Part shown: one piece after another, positions 17,869-25,950 of the stretch | Position numbering within the stretch: position 1 is the first letter of the stretch | Layout: each line of letters begins with the position of its first letter | Source of the DNA: Vibrio nitrifigilis | GTDB lineage: Bacteria > Pseudomonadota > Gammaproteobacteria > Enterobacterales > Vibrionaceae | Reading direction: 5' to 3' | DNA: 64,000 nucleotides | NCBI RefSeq assembly: GCF_015686695.1 | Contig: NZ_JADPMR010000001.1 | Span: 744,001-808,000, forward strand | Made by a program: the position numbers and the translations under genes | The notes under the pieces: model-generated | Told to the model about the DNA's origin: nothing | Databases searched by the model: none | The model's input: the letters and a program-made list of their open reading frames with translations, nothing else

Positions 17869-19188
17869 ATGAGTACGAAAAAAGGAAAAATCATTCGCAT
17901 TATCGTGCTACTCGTCGTTATCGTAGCGATTGTAGCTGGTTGGATGCTATGGAAAACGTTTGATCTGTCTCGTTCCGATGCGGCTGACGACACAGTAAAA
18001 CTTTCTGAATTTAAAACAGATGATACTGCGGCGATTAAGCGTGGTGAATATATCATGCGCCTTGGTGACTGTTCTGCTTGTCACACTGAAGGTCATGGTG
18101 AAATGGCGGGTGGTTACGATATCGAAACTCCGTTCGGTTCACTATATAGCTCAAACATTACACCCGATCCAGAAACTGGTATTGGTAATATGACTGAGCG
18201 CGATTTCTTCAATGCGGTACGTCAAGGTATTGGTTCACATGGATTCTTATATCCTGCAATGCCTTACACTGCATACGTGAAATTCACTGACCAAGATATG
18301 CATGACCTATGGGCTTACTTCTCAACAGTGAAACCTGTGAAAAACGACATTGAAGAAACGAAAGATATGCCTTTCCCATTCAACGTTCGCCTATCATTGG
18401 CTGGCTGGGATATGTTGTTCTTCGACAATACTGGTTTTACTGAAGATAAAGCAAAAGGTGATGAATATAATCGTGGTAAATACCTTGTTGATGGCGGCGG
18501 TCACTGTTCTGCGTGTCACAACCCACGTAACTTCATCGGTGCAGAAATTAAGAGTAAGTATCTGCAAGGTGGTAACTTAGGTACATGGTATGCACCAGAT
18601 TTAACGCCAAATCCACATAATGGTATTAGTGAAATGAGCGTTGATGGTATTGCTGAATACCTAAAAACAGGCTCAAACGGTATTGCTGTTGCATCAGGCC
18701 CTATGGCAGAAGCTGTTCAGCACTCTACTCAATACTTCACTGATAGTGATTTGAAAGCGATTGGCGTATATCTAAAAGCGTTACCAGCGTCTGAAGGTGG
18801 TAAAACTTATCCTAAACTGGATGTGACTAAACGAGCAGGCCTCGACTACGAGGTAAACTGTTCAGCATGTCACGGCCTAGAAGGTGAAGGTATTACTGGT
18901 ATGGTTCCTGCGTTTGCAAAAAATAAAACGATTGCAGCGGAAGATCCAACAAACCTTATCCATGCAATGCTAAAAGGTACTCGTGCACCGTTTACACATG
19001 TACGTACTACTGCAGCAGGCATGCCATCATTTGCTTGGAAAATGAACGACAAAGAAATTGCTGACGTTCTAAACTATGTTCGTAACTCTTGGGGTAATAC
19101 CGCAAAAGAGATTACGCCTGACCAAGTAGCAGAGATGCGTAAGACTGTTGGCGCTCGAGATAAAATGGCGACACCACTACAGAAATAA
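17869..19188 (+). CDS. Triheme cytochrome c subunit of the dehydrogenase
   Basis: 439 residues with a single N-terminal membrane segment (about 9-28) that anchors it, then three CSACH heme-attachment sites at C68-H72, C213-H217 and C331-H335, each starting a cytochrome c domain. Typical of the cytochrome subunit of gluconate-type dehydrogenases, which carries electrons from the flavin subunit to ubiquinone. The start is 5 bp after the flavin gene stop. A strong terminator follows. Confidence 0.92.
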   Translation: MSTKKGKIIRIIVLLVVIVAIVAGWMLWKTFDLSRSDAADDTVKLSEFKTDDTAAIKRGEYIMRLGDCSACHTEGHGEMAGGYDIETPFGSLYSSNITPDPETGIGNMTERDFFNAVRQGIGSHGFLYPAMPYTAYVKFTDQDMHDLWAYFSTVKPVKNDIEETKDMPFPFNVRLSLAGWDMLFFDNTGFTEDKAKGDEYNRGKYLVDGGGHCSACHNPRNFIGAEIKSKYLQGGNLGTWYAPDLTPNPHNGISEMSVDGIAEYLKTGSNGIAVASGPMAEAVQHSTQYFTDSDLKAIGVYLKALPASEGGKTYPKLDVTKRAGLDYEVNCSACHGLEGEGITGMVPAFAKNKTIAAEDPTNLIHAMLKGTRAPFTHVRTTAAGMPSFAWKMNDKEIADVLNYVRNSWGNTAKEITPDQVAEMRKTVGARDKMATPLQK

Positions 19189-19218
19189 TCATGTGGTGAG
19201 CTAACTCTAGCTTGAAAT

Positions 19219-19258
19219 ATAAAAAGGTCGAACTGTATTCAGTTCGACCTTTTTTATT
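19219..19258. terminator. Terminator after dehydrogenase operon
   Basis: AAAAAGGTCGAACTG / CAGTTCGACCTTTTT with a four-base loop and long T-run. The A-run on the other side lets it also serve the gst gene from the minus strand. Confidence 0.92.
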
Positions 19259-19312
19259 GCACTCATCATAAGGGCGGTTAACGATGTGATAACCACTGGT
19301 GGTGGCTAAATG

Positions 19313-19915
19313 TTAGATTAACCCTTCTGCTTTTAGTGCTGCTTGAGCGGCTGGACGCTCTGCAATACGAGCTGCAAATGCTTGCAGTGTAGGCCAAGGA
19401 GAAAGATCAAATTTCACAAAGCCTGCCCAGTTTAAAACGGTAAACAAGTAAGCATCAGCGATAGAAAATTGATTATTGAACAAGTAATCGTTATTTCCTA
19501 GAGTGTCAGCAATCCAAGTTAAACGTTTGTTGAGCAGTGTTTCAGTGCTGGCACGGGCATCCGCCGATTGTTTAGGATTGAACATCGAGCCCATTGGTTT
19601 GTGAATTTCAGTAGAGATGAACACCATTAAGCTTTGTAACTGATAACGTGCTTCACCAGAGGATGGAACAAGATTCGCTGCTGGTTTTAGATCGGCGATG
19701 TATTGTGAAATCACCAATCCTTCAGTTAGAAGATCACCATTGTCTAATTGCAGAGCCGGTACATAACCTTTGCTGTTGATCGCTAGATAATCTTCGCCAG
19801 TCGCTGTTTTTTTCTCTTTAAGATCGACTTGAACAAGTTCAAAGGGGAGACCTAGCTCTTCTAATACGATATGTGGAGCGACAGAACAGGCTCCTGGGGT
19901 GAAATACAGTTTCAT
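19313..19915 (-). CDS. gstA: Glutathione S-transferase, GstA type
   Basis: 200 residues, cytosolic. The N-terminal thioredoxin-like domain starts MKLYFTPGACSVAPHIVLEE with the beta-class Cys10. GYVPALQLDNGDLLTEG supplies the cis-Pro and glutathione-binding residues, and the helical C-terminal domain has FSIADAYLFTVLNWA. It follows E. coli GstA along its length. It conjugates or reduces substrates with glutathione; natural substrate unknown. An 8-bp inverted repeat about 85 bp upstream may bind a regulator. Confidence 0.9.
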   Translation of the reverse strand: MKLYFTPGACSVAPHIVLEELGLPFELVQVDLKEKKTATGEDYLAINSKGYVPALQLDNGDLLTEGLVISQYIADLKPAANLVPSSGEARYQLQSLMVFISTEIHKPMGSMFNPKQSADARASTETLLNKRLTWIADTLGNNDYLFNNQFSIADAYLFTVLNWAGFVKFDLSPWPTLQAFAARIAERPAAQAALKAEGLI

Positions 19916-20000
19916 AATGAGACGCTTCCTTGTTGGCTAATTGCTTGATAACAAGCATTAGTGAAGAGTCTTAGTCTAAACACCACATTAGAACAAACAA

Positions 20001-20022
20001 GTACTTACCTTTTAGTAAGTAC
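20001..20022. promoter_or_regulatory. Candidate operator: GTACTTAC inverted repeat
   Basis: GTACTTAC-N6-GTAAGTAC, a perfect 8-bp inverted repeat between yciK (ends at 20043, minus strand) and gst (starts at 19915, minus strand). The motif resembles sites of HxlR-type regulators from memory. No such regulator is encoded nearby. There is no T-run to make it a terminator. Confidence 0.45.
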
Positions 20023-20042
20023 CTGTATGCATATTCATGTTT

Positions 20043-20786
20043 TTAGCGCTTGGGTTGCGCATCGATGCATTGACCGTGTATCGCCTGTCCTTCTGGAGCC
20101 ATCAGATATACATACAATGGAATAATATCTTGCGGGGTTTTTAGCGTATTGGGATCTTCTGCCGGAAAAGCAGAGGCGCGCATGTCTGTACGAGTGCCAC
20201 CCGGGTTAATCGCATTAACACGGACCGATGTATTGCTTAATTCATCCGCCAAAATCTGCATCATACCTTCTGTGGCAAATTTAGAGATGGAGTAAGAGCC
20301 CCAATAAGCACGACCTTCATGGCCCACTGTAGAACTGGTAAAGACTAAACGTGCGTCCTTGGATTGACGTAGCAGAGGCAATAAAGCTTGAGTCATCAAA
20401 AACTGGGCTTTGACATTCACTTGCATGACATCATCAAAGGTCGCTTCTGCGATTTGTTCTAATGGGCACAATTCACCGAGTAAGCCTGCATTGTGTAAAA
20501 CACCATCTAATTGGCCAAATTGCTCTTCGATGGTGGATACCATTGCATGATAATGTTGCGATGTTGCACCTTTTAAATCGAGAGGAATGAGCGCAGGTTT
20601 TGGGTATCCTGCGGTTTCTATTTCATCGTAAGTTTGTTCTAATTTAGCCACGGTACGGCCAAGTAAAATGACTGTCGCCCCATGTGCGGCATAGCTTAGC
20701 GCGGCTTGTTTACCAATACCATCACCAGCACCTGTGACAAGGATGACTTTACCTTTTAAAGTATCGGGAGAGACGGAATAATCCAT
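20043..20786 (-). CDS. yciK: YciK-type short-chain dehydrogenase/reductase
   Basis: 247 residues. The Rossmann cofactor motif TGAGDGIG is at about 19-26, NAG at about 97-99 and the catalytic SYSISK (Tyr-x-x-x-Lys) at about 163-168, followed by NPGGTRT. The MDYSVSPDTLKGKVILVTGA start matches the YciK subgroup. It is a predicted NAD(P)H oxidoreductase of unknown physiological substrate. In enterobacteria yciK is near sohB, and here the two are divergent neighbours with an 88-bp shared promoter gap. Confidence 0.88.
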   Translation of the reverse strand: MDYSVSPDTLKGKVILVTGAGDGIGKQAALSYAAHGATVILLGRTVAKLEQTYDEIETAGYPKPALIPLDLKGATSQHYHAMVSTIEEQFGQLDGVLHNAGLLGELCPLEQIAEATFDDVMQVNVKAQFLMTQALLPLLRQSKDARLVFTSSTVGHEGRAYWGSYSISKFATEGMMQILADELSNTSVRVNAINPGGTRTDMRASAFPAEDPNTLKTPQDIIPLYVYLMAPEGQAIHGQCIDAQPKR

Positions 20787-20874
20787 ATGTGACTCCTAAT
20801 TGTTAGAATTTCGTTTCAGTCTGGGTGACAAGATGGTTACAATACACTAATTCGCATTAAAGAGGATATGAACA

Positions 20875-21936
20875 TTGGAATTTTTGATGGACTATGGTCT
20901 GTTTCTGGCCAAGATAGCGACGATTGTTGTTGCTATTGTTGTGTTGTTAGTCATCGTCAAATCCGTCGGTGGAAAACATCATAGTGCGAAAGGGGAATTA
21001 GTTGTTACTAACTTAACCGAAAAGCATAAACACACTGTTGAAGAGTTAGAGCACCATTTGCATGACGATGCATTTTTAAAAGCACGTCATAAAGCTGAAA
21101 AGAAAGCTGAAAAAGAGAAAAATAAAGCTCGAGAGAAAGACGTTAAAAAATCAGCGAAAGCGGGTGAATTAGTTTCTACTCGTGCTCCTTATGTTTTTGT
21201 CTTGGAATTTAATGGCAGTATCGATGCAAAAGAAGTTGGCGCTTTGCGTGAAGAAATCACAGGTATCTTAGCGGTTGCGCAAGAGGGTGATGAAGTGCTG
21301 CTGCGCTTAGAATCAGGTGGTGGCATGGTTCATGGCTATGGTTTGGCTGCGTCTCAATTAGATCGCATTAAAAACGCGGGTCTAACACTGACTATCTCAG
21401 TAGATAAAATTGCGGCAAGCGGTGGCTACATGATGGCATGTATCGCTGATAAAATCGTTTCTGCGCCCTTTGCTATTGTGGGATCAATTGGTGTGGTTGC
21501 ACAGCTACCAAACTTCAACAAGTTGTTGAAAAAACATGATATTGAGTACGAACAGCTTACTGCAGGTGAGTATAAACGTACCTTAACTATGTTTGGTGAA
21601 AACACCGATAAAGCGCGCGATAAATTCAAACAAGAACTGGAAGAAACGCATGTTCTTTTTAAAGACTTTATCCGTACTCACCGCCCTGAACTAGAGCTTG
21701 ATAAAGTGGCAACGGGTGAACACTGGTTTGGTACTCAAGCATTAGAGCTTGGTCTAGTCGATGAAATCAAAACATCAGACGACTTAGTGGTAGATGCCTG
21801 CAAAGATAAAACCGTTCTTGCGGTGCAATATGTGCAGAAGAAAAAGCTCACTGATAAAATTTCTGGTGTTGCTGGTGAAGCTGCCGACAGCGTATTTCTG
21901 AAACTTCTAAATCGCGGTCAACGCCCAATCGTATAA
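20875..21936 (+). CDS. sohB: SohB, S49-family inner-membrane serine peptidase
   Basis: 353 residues from a TTG start. GAGGA precedes it, and the N-terminus MEFLMDYGLFLAKIATIVV aligns with E. coli MELLSEYGLFLAKI, so the later ATG at 20887 is less likely. One N-terminal membrane span, a Lys/Glu-rich coiled linker (about 70-105) and an S49 peptidase domain: RLESGGGMVHGYGLAASQL, then the SASGG-like nucleophile region AASGGYMM and the Lys of the dyad in TAGEYKRTL. Signal-peptide peptidase-like activity is expected on the periplasmic side. Confidence 0.93.
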   Translation: MEFLMDYGLFLAKIATIVVAIVVLLVIVKSVGGKHHSAKGELVVTNLTEKHKHTVEELEHHLHDDAFLKARHKAEKKAEKEKNKAREKDVKKSAKAGELVSTRAPYVFVLEFNGSIDAKEVGALREEITGILAVAQEGDEVLLRLESGGGMVHGYGLAASQLDRIKNAGLTLTISVDKIAASGGYMMACIADKIVSAPFAIVGSIGVVAQLPNFNKLLKKHDIEYEQLTAGEYKRTLTMFGENTDKARDKFKQELEETHVLFKDFIRTHRPELELDKVATGEHWFGTQALELGLVDEIKTSDDLVVDACKDKTVLAVQYVQKKKLTDKISGVAGEAADSVFLKLLNRGQRPIV

Positions 21937-21944
21937 TACCTTCC

Positions 21945-21970
21945 AAGCCCTGCCCAGCAGGGCTTTTTAC
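21945..21970 (+). terminator. Terminator after sohB
   Basis: AAGCCCTGC / GCAGGGCTT with a three-base loop and a following TTT run. Confidence 0.88.
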
Positions 21971-21986
21971 TGCCCATTTTTTATCA

Positions 21987-22073
21987 GGACAGACACATTA
22001 CTGCCGCTCTTTTTAGTAAGGACAGTCAACATAAGTTGCGGCCTGTTACCATTCTCATTTGCAAGGACAGACA
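21987..22073 (+). repeat. GGACAGAC-type repeat cluster, 5' side of RAYT gene (3 units)
   Basis: GGACAGACA (21987-21995), GGACAGTCA (22020-22028) and GGACAGACA (22065-22073), all in the same orientation. The interval between the first two contains TTACT / AGTAA, so the unit reads GGACAG, hairpin, GGACAG. The third is followed by CGTCTGGTC, an imperfect inverse of its own GACAGACA. Confidence 0.7.
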
Positions 22074-22186
22074 AATTAATTTCGTCTGGTCTTTTTGAAT
22101 TCTCTCGCAGTTTTATCGCTCACAAGGCAATAGGTTCAGTTTTTGATGTAAAACATTGATATCCCCTTTTATCAAGGATATTGATT

Positions 22187-23146
22187 ATGACAACCGCCCG
22201 AAAACATACTGTGGATCTTAATGTTACACCTTATTATCACTGTGTTTCTCGCTGCGTTCGTCGCTCATATCTTTGCGGCTTCGATGAGTTTTCTTGCAAA
22301 AGTTATGAGCATAGAAGGGCATGGGTTGAACAACGTATCTTACTACTAGCCACAATCTACTGTATTGATGTCTGCGCTTATGCTGTGATGAGTAATCATT
22401 ACCATTTGGTTGTTCATGTGAACAGAGAAAAAGCACAGCACCTTTCTGATCATGAGGTTATTGAACGTTGGGGAAAAATTCATAGCTTACACCCTCTGAC
22501 CGTCAGATATCTGTCTGGGGAACTGATGACGAAATCAGAGAAGAGAGCGGCACAAAAGTTGGTTAATCAGTGGCGAGAACGTTTGTATTCATTGAGTTGG
22601 ATGATGAAAGATCTCAACATGGATATTGCCAAGCAGGCCAATGTCGAAGATGGTTGTACCGGGCATTTTTGGGAAGGACGATTTAAGTCTCAAGCTTTAT
22701 TAGATGAGCAAGCATTATTGGCAGCTATGACTTACGTCGATTTAAACCCTGTGCGAGCGAAAATCGCGCCAACACCAGAAATGTCCAATCATACATCAAT
22801 TAAATATAGACTTGATTCAATGGCACTTCATCAGGCTAAACCAAACGAATTATTTCCTTTTTCTGGCAATGAACACCAAGAGAAAAATCAAGGTATTCCG
22901 TTTAATTTCAATGAGTATTTGGAATTACTTGATTGTGTTGGTAGGCAACATCGAGATGATGAGAGAGGGAAAATTGATAACACTATGCCCAATATTATGC
23001 GGCGAATTCATACCGACAAAAACACATTCTTATCGATATGTTCAGCAATAGAAGGAAAACGTACTCAGTGGGTTGGATCTCAACATCAACTCAAGCAAGC
23101 TAAAGCCCATCTCAAACAGCATCGAATCCACGGAATCTGTTTATAA
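22187..23146 (+). CDS. REP-associated tyrosine transposase (RAYT, Y1-type)
   Basis: 319 residues from ATG 22187, chosen for AAGG at 22174-22177; the frame is open slightly upstream (TTG 22181). It has an N-terminal Y1 transposase fold with TPYYHCVSRCVRRSYLCG, the metal-binding HYH at residues 71-73 (SNHYHLVVHV), GHFWEGRFKSQ and YVDLNPVRAKI, all standard for the IS200-like/RAYT family. It would cut and join single-stranded hairpin DNA. RAYTs are single-copy domesticated transposases linked to REP palindromes. Here three GGACAGAC-type units lie on each side in opposite orientation, which supports a RAYT rather than a mobile IS200. Confidence 0.85.
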   Translation: MTTARKHTVDLNVTPYYHCVSRCVRRSYLCGFDEFSCKSYEHRRAWVEQRILLLATIYCIDVCAYAVMSNHYHLVVHVNREKAQHLSDHEVIERWGKIHSLHPLTVRYLSGELMTKSEKRAAQKLVNQWRERLYSLSWMMKDLNMDIAKQANVEDGCTGHFWEGRFKSQALLDEQALLAAMTYVDLNPVRAKIAPTPEMSNHTSIKYRLDSMALHQAKPNELFPFSGNEHQEKNQGIPFNFNEYLELLDCVGRQHRDDERGKIDNTMPNIMRRIHTDKNTFLSICSAIEGKRTQWVGSQHQLKQAKAHLKQHRIHGICL

Positions 23147-23289
23147 CATCTTCTCTTCGGTGGTTAACTTCTCACTGACATACCACTTCTTCACAACTCG
23201 AACCAGATATAAACAAGAAAGTACGTTGAGTTGCTCATGTACCTCAATAAGAAAATGACAATTAACGCTCTTACTTGCTTAATTTATCA

Positions 23290-23382
23290 TGACTGTCCGA
23301 ATAGGAGCTTATTACTAACTTGACTGTCCTTGTAATAAGCCCTTCAAAATAGCTAATCAGTCAGTAATTAATCTGTGTGTCC
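23290..23382 (-). repeat. GGACAGAC-type repeat cluster, 3' side of RAYT gene (3 units)
   Basis: TGACTGTCC at 23290-23298 and 23321-23329 and TGTGTGTCC at 23374-23382, inverted relative to the cluster upstream of the transposase. The middle unit lies in the loop of a perfect 9-bp stem, GCTTATTAC (23307-23315) with GTAATAAGC (23332-23340). The last unit overlaps the 3' end of the fes-like gene. Confidence 0.7.
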
Positions 23383-24684
23383 TGATAACACGTAATGTAG
23401 CCCTTGCATTAATCCACCACGCCAACAGAGGCGTTCATGACCGCCGTCGTAGACAACGTATTTAGTGTGTGATTGACCATGTTGAAGTAGGGCATCGGCA
23501 ACCTGTTTGTTGAGTTCTACCATACGTTTTTCACGTAACCCAACGTCAAGATAAGAGCGAATCACGGCCTTTTTATCGAGTTCATTTTCAATAAAATCAA
23601 CAAACTTCGCATCTAACTCTGGTAATGATTCATCTTTGGATGTTTGGCGAATTTGTTGGCGATGAGGCCACCAAAATGACCCTGATGAGCTCACTACGCA
23701 ACCGAAGCGATGAGGCCAATTTAGCGCAGCATACATTGATGTTAAACCACCATAACTTTGCCCAGCAACCACTGTTTTTAGCGGGTCTTTCGTTACTGAA
23801 TAGTAAGTGTCCACTATCGGCAAAAGCTCTTGCTGAATCGCCTGCCAAAACGCTGGATTGCAGGGAAGATCTTCACCTCGATGGCGTGGGTTGATAGCAT
23901 CAATCATGACATAGACTGCTGGGGGTAAGTACCCACTATGCGTATTGTCATCTAGGGCTGAGAATATCGGCAACTCTTCTGCCCAAAAATCCCCATCTTG
24001 AAGAATAACCAAAGGAATATCTGATGTTCCTTCTGGTGCTGTGCTGTATAGCCAAACGCGGCGAGATTTTTTCATGATCTCGGAGTGCCAGTTGAACGTT
24101 TCTAAATGTGTCTGTCCTCGTAATTGGCCGCCGCTTTGGTCGAAAGGTTGCCAGCCGGGTTGAGAAGGCGCGTCAGGCATCGAGTAAGGGGAAAATTCTT
24201 GGCCCCATGGGCAATGGGGAAGGTTGCGTTTTTGTAATGGGTCAACAACGGCGAATTGGTGCATGGTCGTCAATAGCCAGCGGCGATGCTGCTGTTTTTG
24301 TTCTGCTAAGGGGCCTTGATACGTAGGCTGTAATCCTAACTCAGAAACAGGAACTATTGCGTAAGCACCACGCCATGCATGAGGTAGCTGACAACAAAAA
24401 TAATAAAGGTCAGTCTCTTTATAACGAGTAAATGTATCAGGATTAAAGCTGTGGTGATCGGTAATACCATGGATATCGACATACACGGCTGCAACATCGT
24501 AATCGACTGTGTTACGCCAAATAAAGCAGGCCTCAGATAAATCTTCCGTCATCTTCACCAATAGTGGTGTCCCAATTTCAGCAGCAGTTTGCCACCATTG
24601 TTCTGATGCAATAGGTAGCGAATTGAGCTCTGGATATTGAGCAATAAAAGTCGGTAAATCTGAAGAGGCTTGGCTAAGTTGCAT
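23368..24684 (-). CDS. fes: Enterobactin-type siderophore esterase (Fes/IroD family)
   Basis: 438 residues, no clear signal peptide. An N-terminal Fes domain (FIWRNTVDYDVAAVYVDIHG) is followed by an esterase D-like alpha/beta hydrolase with GQSYGG as the nucleophile elbow (about 306-311) and a late catalytic His in GGHERLCW. It hydrolyses the cyclic or linear catecholate triester so that Fe3+ is released in the cytoplasm. A Fur box lies 70-88 bp upstream. No siderophore transport or synthesis genes adjoin it, so it may serve xenosiderophore use. One GGACAGAC unit lies inside the coding region (24109-24118). Confidence 0.88.
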   Translation of the reverse strand: MQLSQASSDLPTFIAQYPELNSLPIASEQWWQTAAEIGTPLLVKMTEDLSEACFIWRNTVDYDVAAVYVDIHGITDHHSFNPDTFTRYKETDLYYFCCQLPHAWRGAYAIVPVSELGLQPTYQGPLAEQKQQHRRWLLTTMHQFAVVDPLQKRNLPHCPWGQEFSPYSMPDAPSQPGWQPFDQSGGQLRGQTHLETFNWHSEIMKKSRRVWLYSTAPEGTSDIPLVILQDGDFWAEELPIFSALDDNTHSGYLPPAVYVMIDAINPRHRGEDLPCNPAFWQAIQQELLPIVDTYYSVTKDPLKTVVAGQSYGGLTSMYAALNWPHRFGCVVSSSGSFWWPHRQQIRQTSKDESLPELDAKFVDFIENELDKKAVIRSYLDVGLREKRMVELNKQVADALLQHGQSHTKYVVYDGGHERLCWRGGLMQGLHYVLSGHTD

Positions 24685-24686
24685 GA

Positions 24687-24698
24687 ATCTGTCCTTAC
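24687..24698 (-). repeat. Single GGACAGAT-type unit in fes leader
   Basis: ATCTGTCCTTAC (minus strand GTAAGGACAGAT) lies directly upstream of the fes-like ATG, and its AAGGACAG portion is positioned where the Shine-Dalgarno should be. The repeat may therefore have supplied the ribosome binding site. Confidence 0.45.
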
Positions 24699-24753
24699 CA
24701 CGGATAGCTCGTTAATGACTTGGCAAAGGTTAATCAATTCAGAAAGATAAAGC

Positions 24754-24772
24754 TAGAATAATAATTATTATC
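24754..24772 (-). promoter_or_regulatory. Fur box upstream of fes
   Basis: On the minus strand GATAATAATTATTATTCTA matches the 19-bp Fur consensus (GATAATGATAATCATTATC) at 14 positions. It lies 70-88 bp before the fes-like start codon. Iron repression of the esterase is inferred. Confidence 0.75.
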
Positions 24773-24779
24773 AATTGTA

Positions 24780-25334
24780 TCATTTGATTTCACGATGATT
24801 TTGATACCACCACAGAACCATACTAATCAGGCATCCACCACAAAGACCGATGAGGTGTGCTTGTATCGCGACTTGGGCTCCGATGAGTCTAGCGGTTTCT
24901 TCTGGAGCTCCGAATGTTTGCTCCCACATCACTTTAGCAATGGCACCAAAGAATAATAACCAGCTTGACTTGCGTCCTTCTAAGGCTTCTTTTAGCGCTA
25001 AACTGACGAACAATCCGTGCAATGTACCAGATAGCCCCACATACCAAGTAAGGGAGGTAAAGAGGAGTAAGGTTCCGACAATGAGGCTAATACTGATCAA
25101 TAGAACCGCAAGTCTCTTGGCTGAGGGCTTGAAAATAAAGCCAATGAGCCATAAAGCTGCTAAATTCATTCCAAGGTGAGCAAAGTTGGTATGAACGAAG
25201 TTTCCTGTTAGGATGCGCCACCACTGGCCGTGCTCAATCGCAGGTAGTGTCCACACCGTGAAGTGAGCCAGTGGCTCATATTGAAGCCCTAGGCAAACAA
25301 AACTGATTAACAGCAGTAATAGGTAAAGATTCAC
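24780..25334 (-). CDS. rrtA: Rhombosortase (rhomboid-family intramembrane protease)
   Basis: 184 residues with about six membrane spans. It is a short rhomboid: GQWWRILTGNFVHTNFAHLG matches the family, the nucleophile Ser is in GLSGTLHG and the catalytic His in AIQAHLIGLCGG. Rhombosortases cleave GlyGly-CTERM tails from secreted proteins, an arrangement common in Vibrio and Shewanella. Its targets are not in this window. It diverges from the DTW gene, whose start is only 4 bp away. Confidence 0.85.
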   Translation of the reverse strand: MNLYLLLLLISFVCLGLQYEPLAHFTVWTLPAIEHGQWWRILTGNFVHTNFAHLGMNLAALWLIGFIFKPSAKRLAVLLISISLIVGTLLLFTSLTWYVGLSGTLHGLFVSLALKEALEGRKSSWLLFFGAIAKVMWEQTFGAPEETARLIGAQVAIQAHLIGLCGGCLISMVLWWYQNHREIK

Positions 25335-25337
25335 ATT

Positions 25338-25946
25338 ATGTCCCGATATTGTTCCCAGTGTGGTAAAGCACTTAAAGTCTGTATTTGCTCATCAATTGAG
25401 TCGATTCAAACGGATGTTGAGCTTATCATTCTTCAGCATCCGACAGAAGAACATCGTCCTATGGGATCGGCGCGGATTCTATCGCTCTCGTTGCCGAACA
25501 GTCAGTGCTTTGTTGGGGAAGATTTTCGTGAGCATCATGAGTTACAGCAACTGTTGAATGAAGATGGCGTGGATCATTATGTGCTTTATCCCAGCGATGT
25601 GTCTGTTGTCGCCACTGAGATTATGTCTGTAAGTGGAGACACTAAAAAAACACGTGTCATTTTGCTTGATGGCACGTGGAAAAAAGCATTTAAGATGTGG
25701 CAAATTAACACTCAGCTACATCATTTACCCTGTTTGCATTTACCGAAAGAGTTATCAGGCAATTACCGGATTCGTAAGGCGCCGAGTGAGAATGCTCTAT
25801 CGACAGTAGAAGCGGGATATCATGTTCTTTCGTTGATTGAGCCAGAACGAGATTTCACTCCTTTAGTGCGTGCATTTGAACAAATGATTGATACGCAGAT
25901 ACGCCACATGCCGCCGGGTGTATTTGAACGTAACTATTTGCAGTAA
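25338..25946 (+). CDS. tapT: DTW-domain tRNA-uridine aminocarboxypropyltransferase (YfiP/TapT)
   Basis: 202 residues. An N-terminal zinc-binding CSQCGKALKVCIC is followed by the DTW domain: ILQHPTEEHRPMGSARIL, then LLDGTWKKAFKM and the conserved LHLPKELSGNYRIRKAP. Characterised members transfer the 3-amino-3-carboxypropyl group of S-adenosylmethionine to U47 of tRNA (acp3U). The gene is a single unit converging on the dGTPase gene 5 bp away, without an obvious terminator between them. Confidence 0.88.
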   Translation: MSRYCSQCGKALKVCICSSIESIQTDVELIILQHPTEEHRPMGSARILSLSLPNSQCFVGEDFREHHELQQLLNEDGVDHYVLYPSDVSVVATEIMSVSGDTKKTRVILLDGTWKKAFKMWQINTQLHHLPCLHLPKELSGNYRIRKAPSENALSTVEAGYHVLSLIEPERDFTPLVRAFEQMIDTQIRHMPPGVFERNYLQ

Positions 25947-25950
25947 TGAC

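Noticed and set aside
22187..23146. RAYT gene as an active IS200/IS605 element
   Set aside because: No tnpB, no IS-type ends or duplicated flank; protein size and repeat context fit a RAYT.
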